From Bordetella sp. FB-8 (lineage in GTDB: Bacteria; Pseudomonadota; Gammaproteobacteria; Burkholderiales; Burkholderiaceae_B), in contig NZ_KB907784.1 in the NCBI RefSeq assembly GCF_000382185.1, forward strand, positions 2,930,633-2,994,632: a stretch of 64,000 nucleotides of DNA, written 5' to 3'. The position numbers and the translations under genes are program-made. Below the pieces are notes generated by a model, which saw nothing but the letters and a program-made list of their open reading frames with translations, had not been told where the DNA came from and ran no database searches. This document shows, in pieces, positions 54,774 to 62,435 of the stretch (its first letter is position 1; every line of letters starts with the position of its first letter).

Positions 54774-55466
54774 ATGAAAATGCTGAAGGGAATTCGCGCC
54801 TGTGTTTTCGACGCCTACGGCACGATTTTCGACTTCGCAACCGCAACCGCGCGCTGTCCGGACATTCCCGATGACAAGCGCGCCGCGCTGACCGCACTGT
54901 GGCGCGACAAGCAATTGCAGTACACCTGGTTGCGCTCGCTACAGGGCTGTCATGCCGATTTCGAGCAAGTTACCGCCGATGCGCTTGACTTCGCACTGGA
55001 AAGCTTCAGCCTTGAAAATCCCGCGTTGCGTGAGCGACTCCTTGCGCTATACCGGACGTTGCAGGCCTTTCCTGAGGTTGCCGACACCTTGCGCCAATTG
55101 CGTGAGGCCGGCTTTGCAACGGCGATCCTGTCCAACGGCACCCCGTTGATGCTCCAGTCGGCGGTACGCGCATCCGGGCTGGAAGGACTATTCGATGCAG
55201 TGCTGTCTGCCGAGGCCGTGCAGGTTTTCAAGACCCATCCGAGGGTATACGAGTACGCGCTACAACAGCTCGGCCTGAAGGCCGAGCAGATCTCGTTCCA
55301 GTCTTCAAATGGCTGGGATGCCTATGCCGCGTCGGCTTTTGGCATGCGGGTGATCTGGTGCAACCGCTACGATCAGCGCCCGGAGCGGCTACCCGGGGCG
55401 CCCGACCATGTGATACGGAGTCTCTCGGAGTTGCCGAGGCTGCTTGGCCGGTGCGACGCAGGGTGA
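54774..55466 (+). CDS. Haloacid dehalogenase type II (L-2-haloacid dehalogenase)
   Basis: A 230-aa HAD-superfamily enzyme that hydrolyses L-2-haloacids to D-2-hydroxyacids. Motif I is CVFDAYGTIFDF with the nucleophile Asp15. Motif II is ILSNGTPLML. The type-II signature is SFQSSNGWDAYAASAFG with the SSNGWD element. The ATG at 54774 gives the usual length; a longer frame adds 41 unlikely residues. Native substrate may not be halogenated. Confidence 0.92.
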   Translation: MKMLKGIRACVFDAYGTIFDFATATARCPDIPDDKRAALTALWRDKQLQYTWLRSLQGCHADFEQVTADALDFALESFSLENPALRERLLALYRTLQAFPEVADTLRQLREAGFATAILSNGTPLMLQSAVRASGLEGLFDAVLSAEAVQVFKTHPRVYEYALQQLGLKAEQISFQSSNGWDAYAASAFGMRVIWCNRYDQRPERLPGAPDHVIRSLSELPRLLGRCDAG

Positions 55467-55588
55467 CTGGGCAGCGCTTGTCCGATTAAGGATCAAGAAT
55501 CTTCAGCGACGGCTTTGCGCATATCGGCCAAAAATGATCTTCGCCTAGCCCCAAAAAGTCGCGGGGTGTGTGTACTGCGGCGAGTTCT

Positions 55589-56200
55589 TCATGTGCGTTC
55601 CCAAACCAGCAGCAGGTTGTTGGCCGGCAGGTTCGACCTCTCGCGCAGATGCAGGCCGACCGCGGTAGCCTGCGCAGCGATATCAGACAGGCGGCGCAGG
55701 CCCCATGCGGGGTTGCGGGTGCGCAGATCGGCATCGAAGGCGAGATTGCTGGGGGCGGTATCCAGGCCGTCGACCAGATAAGGTCCATAGGTAATGAGCA
55801 CACCCTGCGGCGTCAGGTGCCGCGCGGCTCCGCGCAGCAGCGCCAACGTGCAGGCCCAGGGCGAGATGTGGATCATGTTGGCGCAGTAAATGGCGTCGAA
55901 CTGCCGCGTCATATCGAACCAGTCGGGTGTGAGCACATCCAGTTCGATGGGCGGCAGAACGCGGCCATTCCCGGCACACCAGGCCGCAATGCAGGTTAGC
56001 GCGGCGGCTTCGTAGTCGCTGGGCTGCCATTGCCAGCCAGGCAGTCCGGCTGCGCAGAACGCGGCATGTTGGCCGGTGCCGCTGGCGATCTCCAGCAAGG
56101 TCCCCGTGGCGGGCAGCAGACGTTGCAATTCGGTCAGGATGAACGGGCCGTTGCGCTCGGCGGCAGGGCTGTGGCGGCGTTGATCTGTACTGGGCTGCAT
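55589..56200 (-). CDS. DUF938 SAM-dependent methyltransferase
   Basis: A 203-aa class I methyltransferase. The N-terminus (HSPAAERNGPFILTELQRLLP) and the SAM motif LLEIASGTGQHAAFCA (about residues 36-51) are diagnostic of DUF938. QFDAIYCANMIHISPW and GVLITYGPYLVDG follow. Methyl acceptor unknown. The start at 56200 has a normal length; upstream the same frame runs into the EAL remnant. Confidence 0.92.
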   Translation of the reverse strand: MQPSTDQRRHSPAAERNGPFILTELQRLLPATGTLLEIASGTGQHAAFCAAGLPGWQWQPSDYEAAALTCIAAWCAGNGRVLPPIELDVLTPDWFDMTRQFDAIYCANMIHISPWACTLALLRGAARHLTPQGVLITYGPYLVDGLDTAPSNLAFDADLRTRNPAWGLRRLSDIAAQATAVGLHLRERSNLPANNLLLVWERT

Positions 56201-56204
56201 CGCA

Positions 56205-56600
56205 ATGTCCTTGGCAGCCGTCAATATAGGCCGTGACCTGATCGGCCGGCAAGGCCGGGCTGTAAGCCAGCCCTGGAAAACGTCGCACCCCAGCTCTTCG
56301 AGCAGGGATTTCTGCTCGGTCGTCTCGACATACTCGGCAACCACCTTGGCGCGGTGCGAATGATCCAGGCGGTTCACGCATCGGATGATGTTCCGATTCA
56401 CCGGGCTGCTCAGGGCCTGGCGCGTCAGATTGCCATCGAGCTCGGGCGAGTCGGTCGCTGGTGTGAATGCCGCCATCCACCATGGTCCCATCGCGTTCCG
56501 GTATCCAACGGGGTCCAGGAGTTTGGCGGTCAATCCGCTTCAGATAGTCTTGCACAGCGTTGCTATCGAGATATGGTTTGTTGCCATTCGCGATATCTTG
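56205..56600 (-). pseudogene. C-terminal remnant of an EAL-domain protein
   Basis: Between about 56440 and 56254 the minus strand reads GNLTRQALSSPVNRNIIRCV, then AKVVAEYVETTEQKSLLEELGCDVFQGW, the C-terminal third of an EAL domain. The frame then shifts, and one frame over it continues SPALPADQVTAYIDGCQGH. The N-terminal catalytic part is missing. The left edge of the upstream nrsF gene is only 15 bp away, so this fragment marks a rearrangement beside the bufferin operon. Confidence 0.7.
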
Positions 56601-56614
56601 CGTCGGCGCGAGTC

Positions 56615-57256
56615 TCACCAGCGCAGGCAACACGGCGCGATGGCCGCGCCGATAGCGGTTGTCACAGCGATCGCGAGTACATACCCGACGCTCCAGAACG
56701 GCACCGCCATCTCCGAGCAATACAGCGAGTAGACAAGCAAACCCTGCGCGCCGGCCAGCAGACCGACACTCACACCGGCCAAAGCCAGGCGTGTCGGCGC
56801 GAGCTGCTTCATTGCGTACATCATGGCAACGAAAGGAGGAAAGGAGAGAAGCACGATGCTTGCCGTCGTTGTGCGCCAGGTCGTGCCGAGCATCAGCTCG
56901 AGCCGGTAGCCTGGCGGCGTCGCCAGCAGGATGCCGCCGGTGGCGAGCAGCATTGCGGCGATGGGCAGCACCGCCGCAAACCAGGCGGTTCCGAGCGGCG
57001 CGCCGGGGCGGCCGAGCCGCTGCGCGAGCTTCATGGCCGCGACAATGATCGCCAGTGGAAACACGAGGCGAACCCAGAAGATCGTTGTGAGGATCCGTTC
57101 GGGCATGTCGCTACGCACGCCGTACAGGGCGACCAACAAGATCGTGCTGCCGGCAAGGCCGCGCACCAATGCACGATTGAACCGCCTGGGGACGGCGTTG
57201 CGCTCGACAGGTGAAACGTTGCTTGCGAGCCGGGCTACCAGATCTTGCGTTTTCAT
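56615..57256 (-). CDS. nrsF: NrsF-like anti-sigma-F membrane protein (DUF1109)
   Basis: A 213-aa protein with about six transmembrane helices after a short cytosolic N-terminus (KTQDLVARLASNVSPVERNAVPRRF). The features PPGYRLELMLGTTWRT and the terminal LLVYSLYCSEMAVPFWSVGYVLAI match DUF1109/NrsF, the membrane anti-sigma factor of ECF SigF. Cys residues in the later helices may sense metals or oxidants. It overlaps doxX by 4 bp. Normally sigF is its direct neighbour, but no sigma gene is present here. Confidence 0.85.
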   Translation of the reverse strand: MKTQDLVARLASNVSPVERNAVPRRFNRALVRGLAGSTILLVALYGVRSDMPERILTTIFWVRLVFPLAIIVAAMKLAQRLGRPGAPLGTAWFAAVLPIAAMLLATGGILLATPPGYRLELMLGTTWRTTTASIVLLSFPPFVAMMYAMKQLAPTRLALAGVSVGLLAGAQGLLVYSLYCSEMAVPFWSVGYVLAIAVTTAIGAAIAPCCLRW

Positions 57257-57756
57257 GACCGGTTCGCGCGGTCTCCGAGCAGATAGTCGATCGAAACCCG
57301 GCCGGGACCCCACCCGGCGATGCCCAGCGCCATGGCCGCCCAGGTAATGTGGATCGGCCAGCCGTCGGGTATCGTCAGCTCGATGATGCAGGTCATCAAC
57401 AACAGGCCGGCGGCGGCGAAGCGCGTACCCAGGCCCAATACCAGCAGCACCGGGAACGAGACCTCGCCGCACGCGGACAGGAAAGCGAAGACGGCGGGCG
57501 CCGGAAACGGGTAGGGGCCTCCGGGCAGATGGAGCTTGAATTCGTCGCTAAAGAGGTAGAGCGCCGTGTCATTGAGTTGCAGGAAACCGCGCCACTTGAG
57601 CATGCCGGATTTCCAGAACGGCACGGCCAGCGCCAGGCGCAGCACGAGTTGCACGAACGACGGTTGGGCGAGCCGTTCGACGAAGCTTCGCGCACACCCG
57701 ATCGCGTGCACGACGTTGCCGGGAAAGGACAAGGTGGAATCTTGTTGAGTGGACAT
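57253..57756 (-). CDS. DoxX-family membrane protein of the bufferin operon
   Basis: A 167-aa protein with about four helices. It has the DoxX pattern LVLRLALAVPFWKSGMLKWRGF, and LSACGEVSFPVLLVLGLGTRFAAAGLLLMTCIIELTIPDGWPIHITWAAMALGI. The start at 57756 lies 11 bp after the bufC stop. DoxX proteins recur in bufferin operons; their job there is not known. Confidence 0.9.
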   Translation of the reverse strand: MSTQQDSTLSFPGNVVHAIGCARSFVERLAQPSFVQLVLRLALAVPFWKSGMLKWRGFLQLNDTALYLFSDEFKLHLPGGPYPFPAPAVFAFLSACGEVSFPVLLVLGLGTRFAAAGLLLMTCIIELTIPDGWPIHITWAAMALGIAGWGPGRVSIDYLLGDRANRS

Positions 57757-57767
57757 ATTGATTACTC

Positions 57768-58541
57768 TCACAGTTGAATGGCGGTGAACACGCCGGTCGA
57801 AATCATTGCGGCAAGATTGGCCGGCAGATCGAAGGCGCCGGATTCCATGAAGGCAGCCTCGGCGGCAGTGGCCAGCGGCTCGCCTTCGAGCAGTGCGCCG
57901 AGAAAGGCTGCGCCGCCCGGGGGCAGGAGCGAGACAATCACCTCGTCGTCAGGCCGGGTGACGAGGGCGTCTTGCGCTTCGCTCGAGTGCAGCGGGGTGA
58001 CCGGGCCGTCGGTCCGGTTCATGGCGAAGATTGCGACGGCTGGGTAACGTGAGCGCACGATGCGCGAGGCTGGATGGGCGACAAAGCGCACCTGGGCGAA
58101 TGAACCCGGATCGATGTCGGCGAATGCCTCGGCCGGGAGAGGCGAGGCATCCGCGGCGTGATACGCATCGAGCCACGCGCGCTCGATGCGCGCCGTATCT
58201 GCAAGCCAGGGCATGCCGCGGGCGTATTGGTATGCTTGGATGAACGACGGAAAATCGCGCCCGTACTCGAACAGCAGCGGGGAAACCGGCGGCGTCGAAC
58301 GCACGTGAAAGCGCGCCATCGCGCGGAAGAAATCGACGCCCGTGATGCGCTGCACGGCCGGATAGATCGCGGCCAGCGCGTCGATGAGACTGACCGTGAC
58401 GTTGTTGCGATAGACGTTGTAGCGCGCGACGACGCCTTGGCCGCGCGCAACCGCCACGTCTTCGGGGGCTGCAAGCCTGGGGTTCGTCAGTCCCGCAGCG
58501 AAAGCGGCCGCGTCGTGACTGGCGCGACGTTCAGACTTCAT
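57768..58541 (-). CDS. bufC: BufC/HvfC-like peptide-modification partner (DUF2063)
   Basis: A 257-aa protein with the N-terminal DUF2063 domain: FAAGLTNPRL, RYNVYRNNVTVSLIDALAAIYPAVQRITGVDFF and PPVSPLLFEYGRDFPSFIQAY. These proteins deliver the precursor peptide to the MNIO enzyme. It overlaps bufB by 11 bp (58531-58541), which argues for stoichiometric production. The start at 58541 is preferred over 58595 by family length. Confidence 0.9.
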   Translation of the reverse strand: MKSERRASHDAAAFAAGLTNPRLAAPEDVAVARGQGVVARYNVYRNNVTVSLIDALAAIYPAVQRITGVDFFRAMARFHVRSTPPVSPLLFEYGRDFPSFIQAYQYARGMPWLADTARIERAWLDAYHAADASPLPAEAFADIDPGSFAQVRFVAHPASRIVRSRYPAVAIFAMNRTDGPVTPLHSSEAQDALVTRPDDEVIVSLLPPGGAAFLGALLEGEPLATAAEAAFMESGAFDLPANLAAMISTGVFTAIQL

Positions 58542-59478
58542 GACCGGCGCGCTCCGCGTATTTTGCCTCGTGCTCCAGCGGGTGTTGGACGACATGGCGG
58601 GCCATGATCCGCCGGGCCGCCAGCGCCTGCGCGCGCAGCTCGGGCCAGACCGGTAGCTGGCTGTCCCATTCGATGAGCGTGGGCACCGGGCCGGTGTGGG
58701 CGATCACATCGCGGTAGAGTGCCCACACGGCATCGGCGACGGCTCTGTCGTGGCTGTCGACGAGCAGCGGCGCGTAGGCGTCGTCGAACTGCTCGCTGTG
58801 GCCGGCCAGATGAATTTCGCTCACGTGTGCAAGCGGAAAATCCGCCAGATACGCATGGGCCTGATAGCCATGATTAATTGCCGACACAAACACGTTGTTG
58901 ACGTCAAGGAGCAGTCCGCAGCCGGTGCGTTGCGCAACTGTGCGGATGAATTCGGGTTCATTCATGGTCGAGGACGAGAACGCCACGTAGGTGGACGGGT
59001 TTTCGAGCAGCATCGGGCGGCCGATGCTCTCTTGCACCTGATCGATGTGTTCGCAAACTTTGTCCAGCGTCGCCTTCGTGTAGGGCAGCGGCAGCAGATC
59101 GTTGAAGAAAGTGCCGTTGTGCGAAGACCAGGCAAGATGTTCAGAGACGAACGCCGGCTCGTAGCGCGTGACCAGCTCGCGAAAGCGTGCGAGATGGCCG
59201 GCGTCAAGGCCATCGGGCCCGCCAATCGACATGCACACCCCATGCAGCGAAACCGGGTAGCGCTCGCGGATGGCGCTCAACGCGCGATGCGGTGCGCCGC
59301 CCGCGCCCATGTAGTTCTCGGCGTGTACCTCGAAAAAGCCGCTCTGAAGACCATCATCGAGAATCGCCGCGAGATGTTCGTGCTTGAAGCTGGTGCCGAC
59401 GAGTCCGGTCGCCCCGGGCATCGCGCAGCCGGGACGACCCCGCGCATGGCTTGTCGCGGATTGGTCGAAAGTGTCCAT
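58531..59478 (-). CDS. bufB: BufB/HvfB-like MNIO-family peptide-modifying enzyme (DUF692)
   Basis: A 315-aa multinuclear non-heme iron oxidative enzyme with a TIM-barrel fold. Metal-ligand motifs are in order: FFEVHAENYMG, VSLHGVCMSIGG, SEHLAWSS, LLENPSTYVAF, LLLDVNNVFVSAINHG and EIHLAGHSE. In bufferin systems this enzyme converts peptide Cys residues to thiooxazoles (known from recent work on the family). Substrate here should be the adjacent bufA product. It follows bufA by 33 bp. Confidence 0.93.
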   Translation of the reverse strand: MDTFDQSATSHARGRPGCAMPGATGLVGTSFKHEHLAAILDDGLQSGFFEVHAENYMGAGGAPHRALSAIRERYPVSLHGVCMSIGGPDGLDAGHLARFRELVTRYEPAFVSEHLAWSSHNGTFFNDLLPLPYTKATLDKVCEHIDQVQESIGRPMLLENPSTYVAFSSSTMNEPEFIRTVAQRTGCGLLLDVNNVFVSAINHGYQAHAYLADFPLAHVSEIHLAGHSEQFDDAYAPLLVDSHDRAVADAVWALYRDVIAHTGPVPTLIEWDSQLPVWPELRAQALAARRIMARHVVQHPLEHEAKYAERAGHEV

Positions 59479-59511
59479 GGTCGCCCCGTTTCTTTCTTGT
59501 CGCTGCCGCGA

Positions 59512-59823
59512 TCAGGACTTGATCGGCGTGAGCGACCCATGGCCGCCGCCCGGAACGACGATGCTCGTGCAGGTGCCGCCCTGGACGAACTTCCATGAGT
59601 TGCCTTGGAAATCGACTGCAGACGTACCCTGGCAGGTCGTGCCCGGACCGGCGGCACAGTCGTTTTGCCCTTTCAGTGCGACCCCGTAGCACTTCTCCTT
59701 GTGAGCCGCGACGGCGGCGCTCACTTCGGCCTTCGTCAGCGGCGCCGCATGGGCGGCCGAAGCGAGCAGGCTGGCCACCGCGCCGGCGATAAGGGCGGAA
59801 CTGACGTTGAACTTTGCTGACAT
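59512..59823 (-). CDS. bufA: Bufferin precursor (DUF2282), copper-binding modified peptide
   Basis: A 103-aa precursor. A signal peptide ([18 protein letters not shown], cleavage about residue 26) leads to a mature region with four Cys: 45 ([14 protein letters not shown]), 56, 64 ([12 protein letters not shown]) and 85 (WKFVQGGTC). This is the BufA1 pattern. After oxidation of Cys by BufB/BufC, such peptides bind copper in the periplasm and protect cells. AGGAGA precedes the ATG. It is first in the operon behind a sigma-F-type promoter. Confidence 0.92.
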   Translation of the reverse strand: MSAKFNVSSALIAGAVASLLASAAHAAPLTKAEVSAAVAAHKEKCYGVALKGQNDCAAGPGTTCQGTSAVDFQGNSWKFVQGGTCTSIVVPGGGHGSLTPIKS

Positions 59824-59877
59824 GGATGTTCTCCTGTGGTTGGGATGGAAGGTATCCGTGGCGGATACATTGACTAG

Positions 59878-59903
59878 TTCGCAAGTCGCGCGGCACCGGT
59901 TAC
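59878..59903 (-). promoter_or_regulatory. Sigma-F-type ECF promoter of the bufferin operon
   Basis: On the minus strand GTAACC (59903-59898) is separated by exactly 16 bp from CGAA (59881-59878), 55 bp upstream of the bufA start. This is the -35/-10 pattern I recall for Caulobacter SigF. The same motif with the same spacing faces the other way at 59953. Confidence 0.8.
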
Positions 59904-59952
59904 AGCCGGCGAATTTTTTATTGCCGCCGCGGGAAAAAAATTTTGCGACGGT

Positions 59953-59978
59953 GTAACCCCACCACAACCGGCGACGAA
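59953..59978 (+). promoter_or_regulatory. Sigma-F-type ECF promoter of the DUF1223 gene
   Basis: GTAACC (59953-59958), a 16-bp spacer, then CGAA (59975-59978), 41 bp upstream of the start at 60019. Sequence elements and spacing are identical to the divergent bufA promoter. Confidence 0.8.
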
Positions 59979-60018
59979 ATTAGAAGCAAGCCCTGCGTTG
60001 CGTTTCTGGAGACCGACC

Positions 60019-60711
60019 ATGTTTGTACGCCTTGCCGCCGCTGTCGTCTTTCTTCTGGCCGTACCTGTCATGGCGTCTGCCAGACCCGTTGTGGTTGAGC
60101 TCTTTACTTCGGAAGGGTGTTCATCGTGCCCGCCCGCGGAGGCCTATCTGTCGGAGCTTTCCCACGACCGCCAGGATGTCCTGCCGCTTGCGTTTCATGT
60201 GACGTACTGGAACAGCCTAGGCTGGACGGATCCCTACTCTTTCGAGTCCGCGACGCAGCGTCAGGCAAGCTATAGCGCGCGATTCGGGCAAGGCTCCTAT
60301 ACGCCGGAGATGGTGATCGATGGCAGGAAGGGGCTGGTCGGTTCGGATCGAAGTGCGGTCGAGGCCGCGATCCGTGCTGCGCAGCGCATCGACGACAGGA
60401 GTGTCGAAGTCGATGGGGTACGCAGGTTCGGGAGGCTGTCGATCAGGGTGGGGGCAGGGTCCGGCAGCGGGCAGGTCTTGCTGATCGGCTATGACCCAGA
60501 GCACGCGACAGCCGTCGGGCGAGGTGAAAACTCGGGGCGCACGCTCCGGGAGTCGAACGTCGTTCGTTCGATACAACCCATCGGAAATTGGACAGGCACC
60601 AAGCTGGACCTGGAGTCTGCAATGCCGGCCGCAGAACAGGCTGCGGTAATCATCCAATCGCCGGACGGCGCAATCGTCGGGGCGGCGCGCATTGTCACCC
60701 GCCCGTATTGA
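60019..60711 (+). CDS. DUF1223 secreted thioredoxin-like protein
   Basis: A 230-aa exported protein: signal peptide (LAAAVVFLLAVPVMASA, about residues 4-20), then a thioredoxin-like domain starting VVVELFTSEGCSSCPPAEAYLSEL with the CSSC motif (about 36-39). HVTYWNSLGWTDPYS and GSYTPEMVIDGRKGLVGS are family hallmarks. Likely a periplasmic redox or metal-handling protein. The shared sigma-F-type promoter places it in one response with the bufferin. Confidence 0.92.
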   Translation: MFVRLAAAVVFLLAVPVMASARPVVVELFTSEGCSSCPPAEAYLSELSHDRQDVLPLAFHVTYWNSLGWTDPYSFESATQRQASYSARFGQGSYTPEMVIDGRKGLVGSDRSAVEAAIRAAQRIDDRSVEVDGVRRFGRLSIRVGAGSGSGQVLLIGYDPEHATAVGRGENSGRTLRESNVVRSIQPIGNWTGTKLDLESAMPAAEQAAVIIQSPDGAIVGAARIVTRPY

Positions 60712-60902
60712 GCCGCCCCGCAGGACGGCGACCGCATCAAGGCAGGTGGCGTGCAGCACGCGTTCGATCGCGGCACTCCTGCGCAAATTCGCAACGCAGA
60801 TCTATTGATCTGCGTCAAGCCCGCTGTTTTGCCCAGGCGTAGTCTCCTTTTAGACGCCGGCCTTCCGAGGGATGCGGTCGGCATTGAACCAAGGAGATGT
60901 AA

Positions 60903-62435
60903 ATGGACATGAATGCCCCGAAACCGGCGCCGAAATTCGAATACAGGCCTTCTGCGCTACGCAAGCGCTACGACAATTTCATCGGCGGCAAGTGGAGCGC
61001 CCCGGTGCGGGGGCGCTACTTCACCGACACCAGCCCGATCAACCAGATGGAGCTTGCGCAGATCGCCCGCTCCAGTGCCGAGGATGTCGAGTTGGCGCTC
61101 GATGCGGCGCACAAGGCGCGTTACCGCTGGGCAGATACCGCGCCGGCTGAACGCGCGCGCCTGCTCAACAAGATCGCCGACAAGATCGAGGAAAACCTGC
61201 ATTTCATCGCCAATGTCGAGACCGTCGACAACGGCAAGCCGATACGCGAGACCTTGAATGCCGATGTTCCGCTGGCCGCCGATCATTTCCGCTATTTCGC
61301 CGGCTGCATCCGCGCCGAGGAAGGCGCGATCTCCGAAATCGACCATGACACCATCGCTTATCACTTCAAGGAGCCCATGGGTGTGGTGGGTCAGATCATC
61401 CCTTGGAATTTTCCGCTGCTAATGGCAGCGTGGAAGCTCGCGCCTGCGCTGGCCGCCGGCAACTGCGTCGTGATCAAGCCGGCCTCCGACACACCGCTCA
61501 GCCTGTGTGTGCTGATGGATCTGATCGGCGACATTCTGCCCCCGGGCGTGCTCAACGTGGTTCTTGGCCATGGCGCAGAAGTCGGAACGCCGCTGGCGCG
61601 CAATCCGCGCATCTCGAAGATCTCCTTTACCGGCGAGACGACGACCGGCCGTCAGATCATGCAGTATGCGGCCGAAACCATCATTCCGCAGACCATGGAG
61701 TTGGGCGGCAAGTCGCCGAACATCTTCTTCGCTGATGTGATGGACAGCGATGACGAATTTTTCGATAAGGCGCTCGAGGGCTTTGCCCTCTTTGCCTTCA
61801 ATAAGGGCGAGGTCTGCACTTGTCCGTCGCGCGCCCTGGTGCAGGAATCAATCTTCGACAAGTTCATGCAGAGGGCGGTTGCCCGGGTGGCAAAAATCAA
61901 AGTGGGCGACCCGCTCGATCTTGCAACCCAGATGGGTCCGCAGTGCTCGCACGGACAGATGGAGAAGATCCTCGAATACATCAAGATAGGCAGGGACGAA
62001 GGCGCCAAGCTGGCTACCGGCGGTGAGCGCGCGCATTTGGGGGGCGATTTCGACAAGGGCTTCTTCCTCAAGCCGACCGTGTTTACCGGCGACAACAAGA
62101 TGCGCGTTTTTCAAGAAGAGATTTTCGGGCCGGTCCTCTCGGTCACGACCTTCAAGGACCTGGATGATGCGATCGATATCGGCAACGACACGCTGTACGG
62201 CCTGGGGGCCGGCGTGTGGTCGCGCAACGCGAACAATCTTTACCGCGTCGGCCGGGGTATCGAGGCAGGGCGGGTGTGGACGAACTGCTATCACGCCTAT
62301 CCGGCCCATGCGGCGTTTGGCGGCTATAAGCATTCCGGCTTCGGCCGCGAGACGCACAAGATGATTCTCGAACACTACCAGCAGACCAAGAACATGCTGG
62401 TCAGCTACAGCACCAAGGCTCAAGGCCTGTTTTGA
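60903..62435 (+). CDS. Aldehyde dehydrogenase (AldB/ExaC-type)
   Basis: A 510-aa NAD(P)-dependent aldehyde dehydrogenase. Cofactor motif [23 protein letters not shown], general base in [13 protein letters not shown], and catalytic Cys305 in [12 protein letters not shown]-terminal [12 protein letters not shown] is standard. The group (AcoD/ExaC/AldB) oxidises acetaldehyde and similar. AAGGAG precedes the ATG. The stop overlaps the next ATG by one base (TGATG), so the DUF779 gene is coupled; aldehyde dehydrogenase and DUF779 genes commonly travel together. Confidence 0.93.
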   Translation: MDMNAPKPAPKFEYRPSALRKRYDNFIGGKWSAPVRGRYFTDTSPINQMELAQIARSSAEDVELALDAAHKARYRWADTAPAERARLLNKIADKIEENLHFIANVETVDNGKPIRETLNADVPLAADHFRYFAGCIRAEEGAISEIDHDTIAYHFKEPMGVVGQIIPWNFPLLMAAWKLAPALAAGNCVVIKPASDTPLSLCVLMDLIGDILPPGVLNVVLGHGAEVGTPLARNPRISKISFTGETTTGRQIMQYAAETIIPQTMELGGKSPNIFFADVMDSDDEFFDKALEGFALFAFNKGEVCTCPSRALVQESIFDKFMQRAVARVAKIKVGDPLDLATQMGPQCSHGQMEKILEYIKIGRDEGAKLATGGERAHLGGDFDKGFFLKPTVFTGDNKMRVFQEEIFGPVLSVTTFKDLDDAIDIGNDTLYGLGAGVWSRNANNLYRVGRGIEAGRVWTNCYHAYPAHAAFGGYKHSGFGRETHKMILEHYQQTKNMLVSYSTKAQGLF

